A DNA stretch of 64,000 nucleotides from an uncultured Bacteroides sp. (GTDB taxonomy: Bacteria; Bacteroidota; Bacteroidia; Bacteroidales; Bacteroidaceae), in NCBI GenBank assembly GCA_900552645.1, contig USAN01000005.1, positions 62,001-126,000 on the forward strand. The letters are read 5' to 3'. Below the pieces are notes generated by a model that was given only the letters and a program-made list of their open reading frames with translations, was not told where the DNA came from and ran no database searches. The position numbers and the translations under genes were made by a program. Below, piece by piece: positions 18,377-28,855 of this stretch. Positions within the stretch are counted from its first letter, which is position 1; the number at the start of each line of letters is the position of its first letter.

Positions 18377-20371
18377 ATGAACTCTTATAATAGTGTTGAG
18401 GTGCAAGCCGTTAAAGATGATTTAAGATACTTACAACTATTGTCACGAAGCTTTCCGACTATTGCATCGGCAAGTACAGAAATTATAAATCTTGAAGCAA
18501 TATTGAACCTTCCGAAAGGAACAGAGCATTTTTTGGCCGATTTACACGGAGAATATGAAGCATTTCAGCATGTTATAAAAAATGCTTCAGGTGCTGTAAA
18601 AAGAAAAGTTGATGAAATTTTCGGCAACTCATTAAGAGCATCCGAAAAGAAAGAACTGTGTACACTTATATATTATCCGGCTCAGAAACTTGAACTTATA
18701 AAGGAAGAAGAAAGTGATATAGACGATTGGTATTTTGTCACTATCAACCAACTTGTGAAGGTATGCCAGAATGTATCTTCAAAATATACAAGATCAAAAG
18801 TAAGAAAATCATTGCCTGAAGAATTTTCTTACATCATTCAAGAGTTACTTCATGAATCTTCTGCCGAGCCCAACAAGCACGAGTATATTAATGTAATCAT
18901 ACGTACTATAATTGAGACAAGACGTGCTGATGACTTTATTATCGCAATGTGCAATACAATTCAACAACTTGTAATAGATCAGCTTCATATTGTAGGAGAT
19001 ATATACGATCGCGGACCCGGAGCACATATAATAATGGATACATTATGTAACTACCATAACTTCGATGTACAATGGGGAAATCATGACATTGTATGGATGG
19101 GAGCTGCATGCGGCAATGAATGCAGTATGGCTAATGTAATTAGAATGAGTATGAGATATGCAAATTTAAGTACTCTTGAAGACGGATACGGAATAAATCT
19201 TCTTCCATTAGCAACCTTCGCCATGGAAACTTACGCAGATGATCCATGTACAGTTTTTAAATCTAAGGTAGAAGAAAGCGATACTCATAATGAAAAAACA
19301 TTACGACTTATAGCACAAATGCACAAAGCTATAACAGTAATCCAATTCAAACTTGAGGGACAGACTATAATTAGACATCCTGAGTTTGAAATGACTGATC
19401 GTCTTCTTATTGATAAGATGAATTTAGAAAAAGGCAGTATAGTGATAGATGGAAAAGAATACGAACTTCTTGATTCCAACTTTCCTACTATAGACCCAAC
19501 GGACCCATATGCCCTAACATTGGAAGAACGTGAAATAATGGACAAAATCCATCACTCCTTTGCAGGAAGCGAAAAGCTTAAGAAACATATGAGATGTTTA
19601 CTGAAACATGGATGTATGTATAATATATGCAATTCAAATCTTCTATTTCATGCTTCAATTCCATTAAATTCGGACGGTAGTCTGAAAGAAGTACAGGTAG
19701 GCGATGGCAAATATAAAGGTCGTGAGCTTCTAGAGAAGGTTGGGCAAACTGTACGTGCAGCTTTCAATGATGATATGGATAAAGATGAAAAGGACTACGC
19801 TATAGACTATATGTGGTATCTATGGTGTGGAAAAGATGCACCACCATTCGACAAAGATAAAATGGCTACTTTCGAACGTTATTTCATTGCCGACAAAGAG
19901 GCTAGAAAAGAGATAAAAGGATATTATTACTCACTGCGTAATGATGAGAAAGTAGTTGATATGTTACTTGAAGACTTTAAGGTAAAAGGTAAACATAGAC
20001 ATATAATAAATGGACATGTACCGGTAAAGACTATAAAAGGCGAGACTCCAATAAAAGCCAATGGAAAGCTTCTTGTAATTGATGGAGGATTTTCGAAGGC
20101 GTATCAACCCGAAACTGGTATTGCAGGATATACACTTGTTTATCATTCACGCGGTATGCAACTAGTTCAACACGAACCGTTCACATCTACTCAGCGTGCC
20201 ATAGAAGAGGGATTGGATATAAAGAGTACTACTCTTCTAGTTGAGCACAACACCCAGAGACTAATGGTAAGAGATACCGATAAGGGTCATGAACTTATAG
20301 AACAGATAGCCGATTTGAAAAAACTGCTTATAGCATATAGAAAAGGATATATTAAGGAAAAGGGAATATAA
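18377..20371 (+). CDS. fbp: Class III fructose-1,6-bisphosphatase
   Basis: 664 residues, the length of the Bacteroidetes/Firmicutes class III enzyme. It hydrolyses fructose 1,6-bisphosphate to fructose 6-phosphate in gluconeogenesis, in the cytoplasm; no signal peptide is present. Metallophosphatase motifs are HFLADLHGEYEAF, VGDIYDRGPGAH and QWGNHDIVWMGAA, with a late His block HIINGHVPVK. It is a housekeeping gene set between the two enzyme clusters of the pectin PUL, with its own terminator. Growth on pectin-derived pentoses, uronic acids and deoxysugars needs gluconeogenesis, which may explain its position, but co-regulation is not shown by the sequence. Confidence 0.95.
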   Translation: MNSYNSVEVQAVKDDLRYLQLLSRSFPTIASASTEIINLEAILNLPKGTEHFLADLHGEYEAFQHVIKNASGAVKRKVDEIFGNSLRASEKKELCTLIYYPAQKLELIKEEESDIDDWYFVTINQLVKVCQNVSSKYTRSKVRKSLPEEFSYIIQELLHESSAEPNKHEYINVIIRTIIETRRADDFIIAMCNTIQQLVIDQLHIVGDIYDRGPGAHIIMDTLCNYHNFDVQWGNHDIVWMGAACGNECSMANVIRMSMRYANLSTLEDGYGINLLPLATFAMETYADDPCTVFKSKVEESDTHNEKTLRLIAQMHKAITVIQFKLEGQTIIRHPEFEMTDRLLIDKMNLEKGSIVIDGKEYELLDSNFPTIDPTDPYALTLEEREIMDKIHHSFAGSEKLKKHMRCLLKHGCMYNICNSNLLFHASIPLNSDGSLKEVQVGDGKYKGRELLEKVGQTVRAAFNDDMDKDEKDYAIDYMWYLWCGKDAPPFDKDKMATFERYFIADKEARKEIKGYYYSLRNDEKVVDMLLEDFKVKGKHRHIINGHVPVKTIKGETPIKANGKLLVIDGGFSKAYQPETGIAGYTLVYHSRGMQLVQHEPFTSTQRAIEEGLDIKSTTLLVEHNTQRLMVRDTDKGHELIEQIADLKKLLIAYRKGYIKEKGI

Positions 20372-20412
20372 TATCCTTTAAATAACGATATTTATATAAG
20401 ATGTATAATTTT

Positions 20413-20449
20413 AGACCGCCGTTATAAATACGACGGTCTTTTATTTTTA
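20413..20449 (+). terminator. Intrinsic terminator after fbp
   Basis: Arms AGACCGCCGT and ACGACGGTCT (one mismatch) with a 7-base loop, followed by TTTTATTTTTAT. Confidence 0.87.
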
Positions 20450-20568
20450 TATAGATTATATTGATTACAACTATTTTATACGAATTTACATATAAGTGTA
20501 CATCATTCCATTTAGAGCCTTTGCATAATGATATAATTTAGCAGACAAATTAATATTATACTTTTACT

Positions 20569-23448
20569 ATGAACAGAATATTATTTATCCTTTCATTTCT
20601 TTTTGTCTCAACAATTGTTTGTGCCGAAAAAGAAGTTGACATTAGTGGTAAATGGCAATTTAAAATTGACCGCAACAATTTGGGAGAGAAAGAGAAGTGG
20701 TATGAATGTAAATTTGACGAAACTATCTCTTTGCCTGGCTCTATGCCTGAAATGCTGAAAGGCGATGATGTTACAGTCAACACTAAATGGACAGCTACTC
20801 TATATGACAGTTCATATTATTTCAATCCATACATGGAAAAATATAGAAAAGAGGGAAACATAAAACTTCCTTTTTTCTTAACTCCCGATAAACATTATGT
20901 TGGTGTAGCGTGGTATCGTAAAGATATTATTATACCATCATCATGGAAAGGTGAACGAATAATTCTTTTTCTTGAACGTCCTCATATAGAAACTACTGTA
21001 TGGATAAATAACAAGAAAGTTGGAATGAGGAACTCTCTGTGTGTTGCTCATGAATATGACGTTACTTCTTATATAAAAGCAGGAAAATGTTCGATTGCAA
21101 TAAGAGTAGATAATAGAATAAAGGATATTAATGTAGGGGCCGATTCACATAGTGTAACAGATCAGACACAAGGCAACTGGAATGGAATAGTCGGAAAAAT
21201 GTCACTCATGGCCAAACCTAAAATATCTTTTGATGACATACAGATTTTTCCTGATGTAGACAAGAAAACGGCACTTGTTAAAATTAAATTTAATTCTTTT
21301 ACCTCAAAATCGATAAAAGGAGAATTGAAGATTAGTGCCGAGAGTTTCAATACAGATGGACCACACATTATTCCATCTGTAACCAAAAGTATTATTATAA
21401 ATAAAGGTTATGACGAAAAAGAATTCATTATTAGCATGGGAAAAGATGTTAAGTTATGGGATGAATTTTCGCCATCTTTATATCGTATGAAGCTTACTAT
21501 TAATACTGAATATGGTAGTGATGTAAGAGACGTTGACTTCGGTATGCGCAAGTTTGAGATTAAAGGTAAATGGTTCTATGTAAATGGTCGCAAAGTAATG
21601 TTAAGGGGAACTGTAGAGAACTGCGATTTTCCTCAAACAGGATATGCACCTATGGATGTTGAAAGTTGGACGAAAGTATTCAACAAATGTAAGGAATATG
21701 GTCTTAATCATATGCGCTTTCACTCATACTGTCCACCTGAAGCTGCATTTACGGCAGCAGACATGGTTGGATTCTATCTCCAACCCGAAGGCCCTAGTTG
21801 GCCTAACCATGGTCCGAAACTAGGATTAGGCCAACCTATAGACAAATATCTTATGGATGAGACTATAGCTCTTACTAAATCATATGGGAATCATGCATCA
21901 TATTGTATGCTTGCATGCGGAAATGAACCTAGTGGAAATTGGGTTAAATGGGTATCGAATTTCGTAGATTATTGGAAAAAGAAAGACAATCGCCGAGTTT
22001 ATACCGGTGCCTCTGTGGGACAAGGATGGCAATGGCAACCTAAAAATGAATATCATGTTAAAGCCGGAGGGCGCGGACTGACATGGAGGAACAAGCGCCC
22101 GGCTACTAATGACGATTTTCGCTTTCAGAATAGACTTGATACTATAAAGCAGCCATACGTATCGCACGAAACCGGACAATGGTGTGCTTTTCCTGATTTC
22201 AACGAGATTAATAGATATACTGGTGTAAACAAAGCCAAGAATTTCGAAATATTCCGCGATCTTCTTAAAGATAACAAAATGGAAGATATGTCATATTGGT
22301 TTATGATGGCAAGTGGTAAATTACAGGCATTATGTTATAAGTATGAAATAGAAAAAACACTCCGTACACCAGATTATGCAGGATTCCAACTGCTATCACT
22401 TAACGATTATTCGGGACAAGGTACGGCTTTAGTAGGAGTTCTTAATGTATTCTTCGAAGAGAAAGGATATATAGATTCATTCAATTGGCGAAAATTCTGT
22501 TCTCCTATAGTTCCTTTGATGCGTAGTGAAAAATTTGTATTCGAAAATAATGAACTATTCACGTCGTATATAGAAGTAGCAAACTTCAGTGAAGAAACAA
22601 TAAGGAATGCCGAAGTAAGTTATACAGTTAAGGATCAGAATGGTTCCGTAATTTACAAAGATAGCTTCAAACCTATGGATATTCCTATTGGCAATCTTAA
22701 TAAAATAGGTAAATTGGAATTTTCACTAAATAAAATAAAGAAAGCATCTAAGTTAAATATAGAGGTTAAAGTAAATGGTACTTCAGCTATAAACGACTGG
22801 AATATATGGGTATATCCTTCAAATCAAAATATTGTAGAAGGAGATGTATATACAACTGATACTTTAGATAAAAAAGCTGTTTCCATACTGAAAGAAGGAG
22901 GTAAAGTACTTATTACTGCTAATGGAAAGACATCTTATGGAAAAGAGATTGTACAGTATTTTACTCCAGTATTTTGGAATACTTCATGGTTTAAAATGAG
23001 AGCTCCTCATACAACCGGATTTCTCGTAAATCCTAATCATCATATATTTGATGACTTTCCAACAGACTATCATAGTGACCTGCAATGGTGGGAATTGGTG
23101 AACCGTACACCTGTAATGCAATTTACAGATTTCCCTAGCGATTTTCAGCCACTGGTACAAAATATAGACACATGGTTTATCAATCGCAAATGCGGAATGA
23201 TGTTCGAAGCAAATGTATATAAGGGGCGTCTTATTATGACTACCATGAATATAAATTCCGAAAATGATAAGAGAATAGTTGCACGTCAACTAAGAAATTC
23301 AATATATAAATATATGAATTCAGATAAATTCCGCCCTCAGTATACAGTTTCGGAAAATCAAATAAAAGAGCTGTTCACAAAAGTAGCAGGATCGGTAAAA
23401 TCTTATACCAACGAATCGCCCGATGAGTTAAAACCAAAAATAAATTAA
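20569..23448 (+). CDS. GH2 exo-beta-glycosidase
   Basis: 959 residues with a signal peptide. The order is typical of GH2: N-terminal jelly-roll sugar-binding domain (about 25-215), immunoglobulin-like domain (220-325), then TIM barrel starting at GMRKFEIKGKWFYVNGRK. The acid/base is Glu453 in CGNEPSGNW and the nucleophile Glu534 in SHETGQW. A C-terminal beta-rich extension (about 640-930) is longer than in classical LacZ and is seen in PUL-type GH2 enzymes acting on rhamnogalacturonan. GH2 members include beta-galactosidases, beta-glucuronidases and arabinosidases; which one applies here is undecided. It is the first gene of a five-cistron run (20569-28788) with gaps of 0-6 bases. Confidence 0.9.
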   Translation: MNRILFILSFLFVSTIVCAEKEVDISGKWQFKIDRNNLGEKEKWYECKFDETISLPGSMPEMLKGDDVTVNTKWTATLYDSSYYFNPYMEKYRKEGNIKLPFFLTPDKHYVGVAWYRKDIIIPSSWKGERIILFLERPHIETTVWINNKKVGMRNSLCVAHEYDVTSYIKAGKCSIAIRVDNRIKDINVGADSHSVTDQTQGNWNGIVGKMSLMAKPKISFDDIQIFPDVDKKTALVKIKFNSFTSKSIKGELKISAESFNTDGPHIIPSVTKSIIINKGYDEKEFIISMGKDVKLWDEFSPSLYRMKLTINTEYGSDVRDVDFGMRKFEIKGKWFYVNGRKVMLRGTVENCDFPQTGYAPMDVESWTKVFNKCKEYGLNHMRFHSYCPPEAAFTAADMVGFYLQPEGPSWPNHGPKLGLGQPIDKYLMDETIALTKSYGNHASYCMLACGNEPSGNWVKWVSNFVDYWKKKDNRRVYTGASVGQGWQWQPKNEYHVKAGGRGLTWRNKRPATNDDFRFQNRLDTIKQPYVSHETGQWCAFPDFNEINRYTGVNKAKNFEIFRDLLKDNKMEDMSYWFMMASGKLQALCYKYEIEKTLRTPDYAGFQLLSLNDYSGQGTALVGVLNVFFEEKGYIDSFNWRKFCSPIVPLMRSEKFVFENNELFTSYIEVANFSEETIRNAEVSYTVKDQNGSVIYKDSFKPMDIPIGNLNKIGKLEFSLNKIKKASKLNIEVKVNGTSAINDWNIWVYPSNQNIVEGDVYTTDTLDKKAVSILKEGGKVLITANGKTSYGKEIVQYFTPVFWNTSWFKMRAPHTTGFLVNPNHHIFDDFPTDYHSDLQWWELVNRTPVMQFTDFPSDFQPLVQNIDTWFINRKCGMMFEANVYKGRLIMTTMNINSENDKRIVARQLRNSIYKYMNSDKFRPQYTVSENQIKELFTKVAGSVKSYTNESPDELKPKIN

Positions 23449-23454
23449 TATATT

Positions 23455-24732
23455 ATGAAAAGCACATTATTATTTTTAGGATTAAGTTTCTTTTATAGCC
23501 TTACATCATTTGCTCAGAGTTATAAATTTGATTTTACCTCTGCAAAGAAGGTTAAGGATGGTTACACTAAGATAACTCCCGACAACCGCTTTTCTGAAGA
23601 GAAAGGATTCGGTTATGATTTGCAGCCTTCTCCTAATGGAAAAGATAATAAACCATTCTTTTTTTCGGTTGCAGTGCCCGACGGTAATTATCATGTTACA
23701 GCAATAATTGGAAATAAGAAGAAAGCTGCAGAAACTACTGTAAGAGGAGAATCTCGCAGACTATTCTTTGAGAATATTAAAACAGCTAAAGGCAAAAACT
23801 ACACTTGTAGTTTTGTAATAAATAAGCGAAATCCTGTAATAAACGAAAAAGAGGATGTAAAAATCAAATCAAGAGAAAAACATAAACTTAATTGGGATGA
23901 TAAGCTTACTCTTGAATTCAACGGCGATTCACCCTCACTTGAAGAGTTGATTATTGAAAGAGTAAATGACGTTCCAACTATATTTTTATGCGGCAATTCT
24001 ACTGTAGTAGATCAAGATAATGAGCCATGGGCTAGCTGGGGGCAAATGATTACACGTTTTCTTAATGATAAAGTATGCGTTGCAAATTACGCCGAAAGTG
24101 GAGAGTCGGCCAATACTTTTATCGCGGCAGGACGTCTTAAGAAAGCTTTGTCACAAATGAAAGCCGGAGATTTCATATTTATGGAATTTGGTCATAACGA
24201 CCAAAAGCAAAAGGGCCCGGGAAAAGGTGCATATTATTCATATATGACAAGCCTTAAGACTTTCGTAGACGAGGCACGTGCAAAAGGTGCTTACCCTGTA
24301 TTGGTAACTCCGACTCAACGACGCAGCTTTGGCGAAAACGGCAAAATTCGCGACACCCATGAAAATTATCCAGAGGCTATGAGATGGTTGGCAGCAAAGG
24401 AGAATATACCATTGATTGACCTAAACGAAATGACACGTACATTGTATGAAGCAATGGGAGAAAAAGAATCAATGCATGCATTTGTACATTATCCTGCAGG
24501 AAGTTATCCGGGTCAGACTAAGGATTTTGCAGACAATACTCATTTCAATCCATATGGTGCATATGAAATCTCTAAATGTATAATTGAAGGGATGAAGAAA
24601 GTAAATCTTCCATTAATTAAATACATACGTAGCGATTATAAAGGATTTAACCCGGCAAACCCCGATGCTCGTTCTTCATTCAAGTGGAATGACAGCCCAT
24701 TTACTGAAATAGAAAAACCTGACGGAAACTAA
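23455..24732 (+). CDS. Rhamnogalacturonan acetylesterase, CE12-type SGNH hydrolase
   Basis: 425 residues with a signal peptide. Such esterases remove acetyl groups from galacturonic acid in rhamnogalacturonan so that glycosidases and lyases can act. An N-terminal beta-sandwich (about 22-170) precedes the SGNH domain. Block I is CGNSTVVD with nucleophile Ser182, block II is ESGESAN, block III is GHND (247-249; Asn248 of the oxyanion hole), and block V is DNTHFN with Asp360 and His363. All catalytic residues are present. It starts 6 bases after the GH2 stop and is followed with one base between by the CBM9-like gene, so translation is likely coupled. Confidence 0.92.
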   Translation: MKSTLLFLGLSFFYSLTSFAQSYKFDFTSAKKVKDGYTKITPDNRFSEEKGFGYDLQPSPNGKDNKPFFFSVAVPDGNYHVTAIIGNKKKAAETTVRGESRRLFFENIKTAKGKNYTCSFVINKRNPVINEKEDVKIKSREKHKLNWDDKLTLEFNGDSPSLEELIIERVNDVPTIFLCGNSTVVDQDNEPWASWGQMITRFLNDKVCVANYAESGESANTFIAAGRLKKALSQMKAGDFIFMEFGHNDQKQKGPGKGAYYSYMTSLKTFVDEARAKGAYPVLVTPTQRRSFGENGKIRDTHENYPEAMRWLAAKENIPLIDLNEMTRTLYEAMGEKESMHAFVHYPAGSYPGQTKDFADNTHFNPYGAYEISKCIIEGMKKVNLPLIKYIRSDYKGFNPANPDARSSFKWNDSPFTEIEKPDGN

Positions 24733-24733
24733 T

Positions 24734-25546
24734 ATGAGTTATATAAAATGTTTTGCAGTGGCTTCACTTCTCTTTATAGGATTGAATACTACCGCTCAGA
24801 AATATAAGGTATATCAATTTAATGATGATAATATACCTGTTATAGATGGAAAAACTGGTGACTGGAATTGTGTACCATCAGATTACGTACTCACCGAGAA
24901 TGACATGAAGGAGGATGAAGGGAAACATAAATTTCCTGATAGCTCTACACTTTCGATAAAAGTAAAAGTAGGATGGAGTGCAGTCACTCAACGTTTATAT
25001 TTTCTTTATGAAGCTTATGATAATTATTGGAGATTCTCTGAAAATTCTCTCAATACAGATATTTTCGAAGTAGTTATAGATGGAGATTGCTCGGGAGGTC
25101 CATTCATAGATAGATTTCATCCAACAGCTCCTAAAGATGTTTGGCAGGCATGGTTCAATTTTCATGGCTGTCACGCTCAAAACTATCATATATTTACTCC
25201 GTCACACGGTAGCGACTGGTGTATGTATTGGGGGCCACAAATATGGCTAAAGCAAAAACCATATGCCGATTATGCCTACAACTATTCTTTTAGCAACGGA
25301 GAAAGTGGGAAGCTAACATTAGAATTCTATATTACTCCATTTGACCATGCAGCAGCAGATGGGCCACAATTCTCTACTCCTACTAATCTAGTAGAGAATA
25401 ACTATATAGGTTTAAGTTGGGCAGTTATAGATTGGGATTCAAACTCTAATTCTAAAGATGGATTTTGGAATCTGTCGCAAGAACATACTATGTATGGAAA
25501 CGCCGATTATTTGAGAAAATTCAAACTTATGCCATTAAATAAATAA
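24734..25546 (+). CDS. CBM9-like secreted carbohydrate-binding protein
   Basis: 270 residues with a signal peptide. The body reads as one beta-sandwich of the CBM9/DOMON-like type: VIDGKTGDWNCVPSDYVL at the start, VGWSAVTQRLYFLYEAYD, NTDIFEVVIDGD, then the closing strand GLSWAVIDWDSN. This pattern matches family-9-like domains found as stand-alone proteins or fused to glycosidases. No catalytic motif is visible, so a binding role in the periplasm is likely. It sits between the acetylesterase and the GH28 pseudogene in the same operon. Confidence 0.7.
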   Translation: MSYIKCFAVASLLFIGLNTTAQKYKVYQFNDDNIPVIDGKTGDWNCVPSDYVLTENDMKEDEGKHKFPDSSTLSIKVKVGWSAVTQRLYFLYEAYDNYWRFSENSLNTDIFEVVIDGDCSGGPFIDRFHPTAPKDVWQAWFNFHGCHAQNYHIFTPSHGSDWCMYWGPQIWLKQKPYADYAYNYSFSNGESGKLTLEFYITPFDHAAADGPQFSTPTNLVENNYIGLSWAVIDWDSNSNSKDGFWNLSQEHTMYGNADYLRKFKLMPLNK

Positions 25547-25551
25547 TTTTT

Positions 25552-26023
25552 ATGATACGAAGAAAAATATATTTCGCCAACTCAAAAAGAATAATATTGT
25601 CATTACTATTAATTTGCAATTCACTTTTAGGTTTCAGTAACATATATAACATAAAGGATTTTGGTGCAAAAGGTGATGGAATACATATAGATTCTAATGC
25701 AATAAATGCAGAAATAACAGAAGCTTCTAAGAATAGAGGAGGTCCATTTAAGCAATATAAACATCTATTATCAGGGAGGATACACCATAAAAGAGGTTCC
25801 TACAATAACTCCTGAGGCAGTAAAAGATTATCCTGAGCCATAGATGTTCGGAACAATTCCGGCAAAAGTTTTTTTTATTCGTCATGCTAAAAACGTAACT
25901 TTGGATAATGTTAGCTTTCACTATCTTAAAGAAGATGAACTACCTCTTTTTGTAAGTGATGATTCGGAGAACTTTGTATTCAGAAATATTACATTTGATA
26001 ACATACCTTATAATAATAAATGA
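25552..26023 (+). pseudogene. GH28 pseudogene with large internal deletion
   Basis: The first 60-odd codons read as a signal peptide plus the GH28 N-terminus (YNIKDFGAKGDGIHIDSNA). After about 25745 the frame shifts. In another frame the sequence reads VPTITPEAVKDYPEP, then a TAG stop at about 25841, then MFGTIPAKVFFIRHAKNVT and VFRNITFDNIP to the stop at 26021-26023. These are the extreme N- and C-terminal parts of a GH28 protein of the usual 450-550 residues. The catalytic middle, about 300-350 codons, is gone. There are thus at least three lesions: deletion, frameshift and nonsense codon. The old stop still overlaps the GH106 start (ATGA), a relic of translational coupling. Confidence 0.88.
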
Positions 26024-28788
26024 AACAAAACATGAACAGAAGATATATATTGTTAAGCATGTTACTAGGAGGGGCTTCACTTTATGCACAGGAATGGCCT
26101 ATAGTAAACCAGGAAGCTAAGCCGGCAGCCAGATGGTGGTGGTTGGGAAGTGCAGTAGATAAAGCTAATATTACCTATAACCTTGAAGAATACTCTAACG
26201 CCGGACTGGGAGGTTTAGAAATTACTCCTATTTACGGAGTACAAGGAAATGACGCAAATAATATTCCTTTTCTAAGTTCTAAATGGCTTGATATGCTTAA
26301 GCATACTGAAGCAGAAGGAAAAAGAACAGGTATAGAAATTGATATGAATACCGGAACAGGATGGCCATTCGGAGGTCCTGAAGTTACTATAGAAGATGCA
26401 GCAACAAAAGCTATTTTCAATTCATACACAATAACAGGAGGACAAAATATAACTCTTAACATAGATATTAAGGACGAAAAGCAGAAAAAGGCAGCACAGC
26501 TAAGCAGAGTAATGGCTTATTCAAAAAACAATAAGCCTATAAACATTACAAATAGAGTAAAAGACAATATTCTAAAATGGGATGCACCTAGTGGTAAATG
26601 GAATATAATAACACTACATATAGGAAAGACATTTCAGAATGTAAAAAGAGCTGCGCCCGGAGGTGAAGGTTTTGTAATGGATCATCTAAGCAGAAATGCG
26701 GTAAAAAGATATTTTGGTAAGTTTACAAAAGCATTCAAGGAAAATGGAGTTAAACCGCCTCATACATTCTTCAATGACTCATACGAAGTTTATCAAGCCG
26801 ATTGGACACCTGCCTTCCTTGAAGAGTTTTACAAAAGAAGAGGATATCGTCTTGAAGATTTCTTTCAGGAATTCATAGCCTCCGAAAGAGATGAGACTAC
26901 TGCTAGAATAGTATGCGACTATAGAGAAACAATATCCGACCTTCTAATTGATAATTTTACTCACCAATGGACAGAATGGGCACACAAGTGGGGAAGCATT
27001 ACCAGAAATCAGGCTCATGGTTCACCTGCTAATCTTATAGATACGTATGCATCTGTAGATATACCTGAATGTGAGGGTTTTGGTCTATCCGAATTCAACA
27101 TAAAGGGATTGCGTAAAGATACTATAACAAAGAAAAATGATTCCGACTTATCGATGTTGAAATATGCATCTTCGGCAGCTCATATTTCCGGGAAACCTTT
27201 CACATCGTCCGAAACATTTACATGGCTTACAGAGCATTTTCGTACATCACTTTCACAATGCAAACCAGATATGGATCTGATGTTTGTATCGGGCGTAAAC
27301 CATATGTTCTTCCATGGAACAACATATTCGCCTAAAGAGGCAGCCTGGCCGGGATGGAAATTCTATGCATCGATAGATATGTCTCCAACAAACTCTATAT
27401 GGCGCGATGCTTCCAGCTTTTTCCAATATATTACTCGCTGTCAGTCTTTTTTGCAAATGGGCCGTCCAGACAATGATTTCCTAGTATATCTTCCTGTATA
27501 TGATATGTGGCATGAACAACCGGGACGATTGCTTCAGTTTGACATACATGGAATGGCTAAAAGGGCTCCTAAGTTTATAAATACCGTCAATACCATAAGT
27601 AGTTGTGGTTATGACATGGATTATATTTCTGATTCATTCATTAAAAGTACTGTATGTAAAAATGGCAAGCTTATAACAATAGGAGGAACTGAGTACAAAG
27701 CAATAATTATTCCAGCTGTAAAGTTAATGCCTGTAGACGTCCTTTCACATCTTCTTGAACTTGCTAATAAGGGAGCAACCATAATTTTTACAGAAAACTA
27801 TCCTAAGGATGTGCCAGGTTATGGCAAACTTGAAGAAAAAAGAAAATCATTCCAAAAGGAATTATCGTCCATTGCAAAATGTTCATTTGAAAATACTAAC
27901 ACTACTCCTTACGGAAAAGGAAAGATTATAACAGGAAGTAAATATTCCGAAGTATTGAATATAGGAGGAGGACATTTTGAAGAGATGAAGACAAAGTTTG
28001 GACTTCAATTTATAAGAAGAAAAAATAATGAAGGTCATCACTATTTCATTTCATCGTTGCAAAGCAAAGGTATTGAAGATTGGATTACAATTGCAATACC
28101 TTTTGAGGATGCACTATTCTTTAATCCTATAACAGGTGAAAAAGGGAAACCAGAAATACGAATAAAGGATGGAAAGAGTCAGATAAGATTCCAGTTACAT
28201 TCGGGTGAAAGCATCATACTTCAAACTTTCGATAAGAAGTTAAAGAACCTACCAAAATGGAAATATATATGTGAACAACCTATAGCATTATCACTTGATC
28301 ATGGATGGAAACTAAAGTTTATTGATAGTACTCCAGCAATAGATGGAGAGTTTAATATCGATTCACCAAGTTCGTGGACAGATATCAATCATCCTAATGC
28401 AATGATAAATAAGGGAACTGCACTCTATACTTTAGAGATAGATTTACCTGCAATCAAAGCGGACGATTGGATTATAGATCTTGGAGACGTACGTGAAAGT
28501 GCCAGAGTAAAGATAAATGGAGAATATGCAGGTACTGCATGGGCTGTTCCTTTTCGTATATCAGTAGGTAGATACTTGAAGCAAGGGAAAAATAAAATTG
28601 AATTAGAAGTTACGAATCTTCCTGCAAACAGAATATCTGATATGGATCGTAAGGGCGAGAAGTGGCGTATCTTTAATGAAATTAATGTTGTAAATTTGAA
28701 ATATCAGAAAGAAACTTATAATAATTGGGCTCCTATGCCATCAGGATTAAATAGTGATGTTAAACTAATACCTGTAGACTATAACTGA
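26020..28788 (+). CDS. GH106 alpha-L-rhamnosidase
   Basis: 922 residues with a signal peptide. GH106 enzymes remove alpha-L-rhamnose by inversion and are key in rhamnogalacturonan breakdown. Family motifs are ARWWWLGSAVDKANITYNL at the N-terminus, GLGGLEITPIYG, TGTGWPFGG, FNDSYEVYQADWTP and SSETFTWLTEHFRTS, the last two supplying acidic active-site residues. A C-terminal beta-sandwich follows (ALYTLEIDLP to RVKINGEYAGTAWAVPFR). The start overlaps the stop of the broken GH28 gene by four bases. With that gene ruined, ribosomes no longer arrive by coupling, so GH106 expression may be lowered; this is inference. Confidence 0.94.
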   Translation: MKQNMNRRYILLSMLLGGASLYAQEWPIVNQEAKPAARWWWLGSAVDKANITYNLEEYSNAGLGGLEITPIYGVQGNDANNIPFLSSKWLDMLKHTEAEGKRTGIEIDMNTGTGWPFGGPEVTIEDAATKAIFNSYTITGGQNITLNIDIKDEKQKKAAQLSRVMAYSKNNKPINITNRVKDNILKWDAPSGKWNIITLHIGKTFQNVKRAAPGGEGFVMDHLSRNAVKRYFGKFTKAFKENGVKPPHTFFNDSYEVYQADWTPAFLEEFYKRRGYRLEDFFQEFIASERDETTARIVCDYRETISDLLIDNFTHQWTEWAHKWGSITRNQAHGSPANLIDTYASVDIPECEGFGLSEFNIKGLRKDTITKKNDSDLSMLKYASSAAHISGKPFTSSETFTWLTEHFRTSLSQCKPDMDLMFVSGVNHMFFHGTTYSPKEAAWPGWKFYASIDMSPTNSIWRDASSFFQYITRCQSFLQMGRPDNDFLVYLPVYDMWHEQPGRLLQFDIHGMAKRAPKFINTVNTISSCGYDMDYISDSFIKSTVCKNGKLITIGGTEYKAIIIPAVKLMPVDVLSHLLELANKGATIIFTENYPKDVPGYGKLEEKRKSFQKELSSIAKCSFENTNTTPYGKGKIITGSKYSEVLNIGGGHFEEMKTKFGLQFIRRKNNEGHHYFISSLQSKGIEDWITIAIPFEDALFFNPITGEKGKPEIRIKDGKSQIRFQLHSGESIILQTFDKKLKNLPKWKYICEQPIALSLDHGWKLKFIDSTPAIDGEFNIDSPSSWTDINHPNAMINKGTALYTLEIDLPAIKADDWIIDLGDVRESARVKINGEYAGTAWAVPFRISVGRYLKQGKNKIELEVTNLPANRISDMDRKGEKWRIFNEINVVNLKYQKETYNNWAPMPSGLNSDVKLIPVDYN

Positions 28789-28855
28789 TTATATAACTTA
28801 TAGTGAGTATTATAAATACAAAAAATCACTATTTTCAGGTATTTCATTACATGGA

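Noticed and set aside
25868..25876. T-tract in the GH28 pseudogene as a phase-variable switch
   Set aside because: Length change there cannot restore the gene, since the catalytic core is deleted and a TAG precedes it.
1..28788. Polysaccharide lyase in the pectin locus
   Set aside because: GH105 implies lyase products, but I find no PL family protein in the window; it must be outside.
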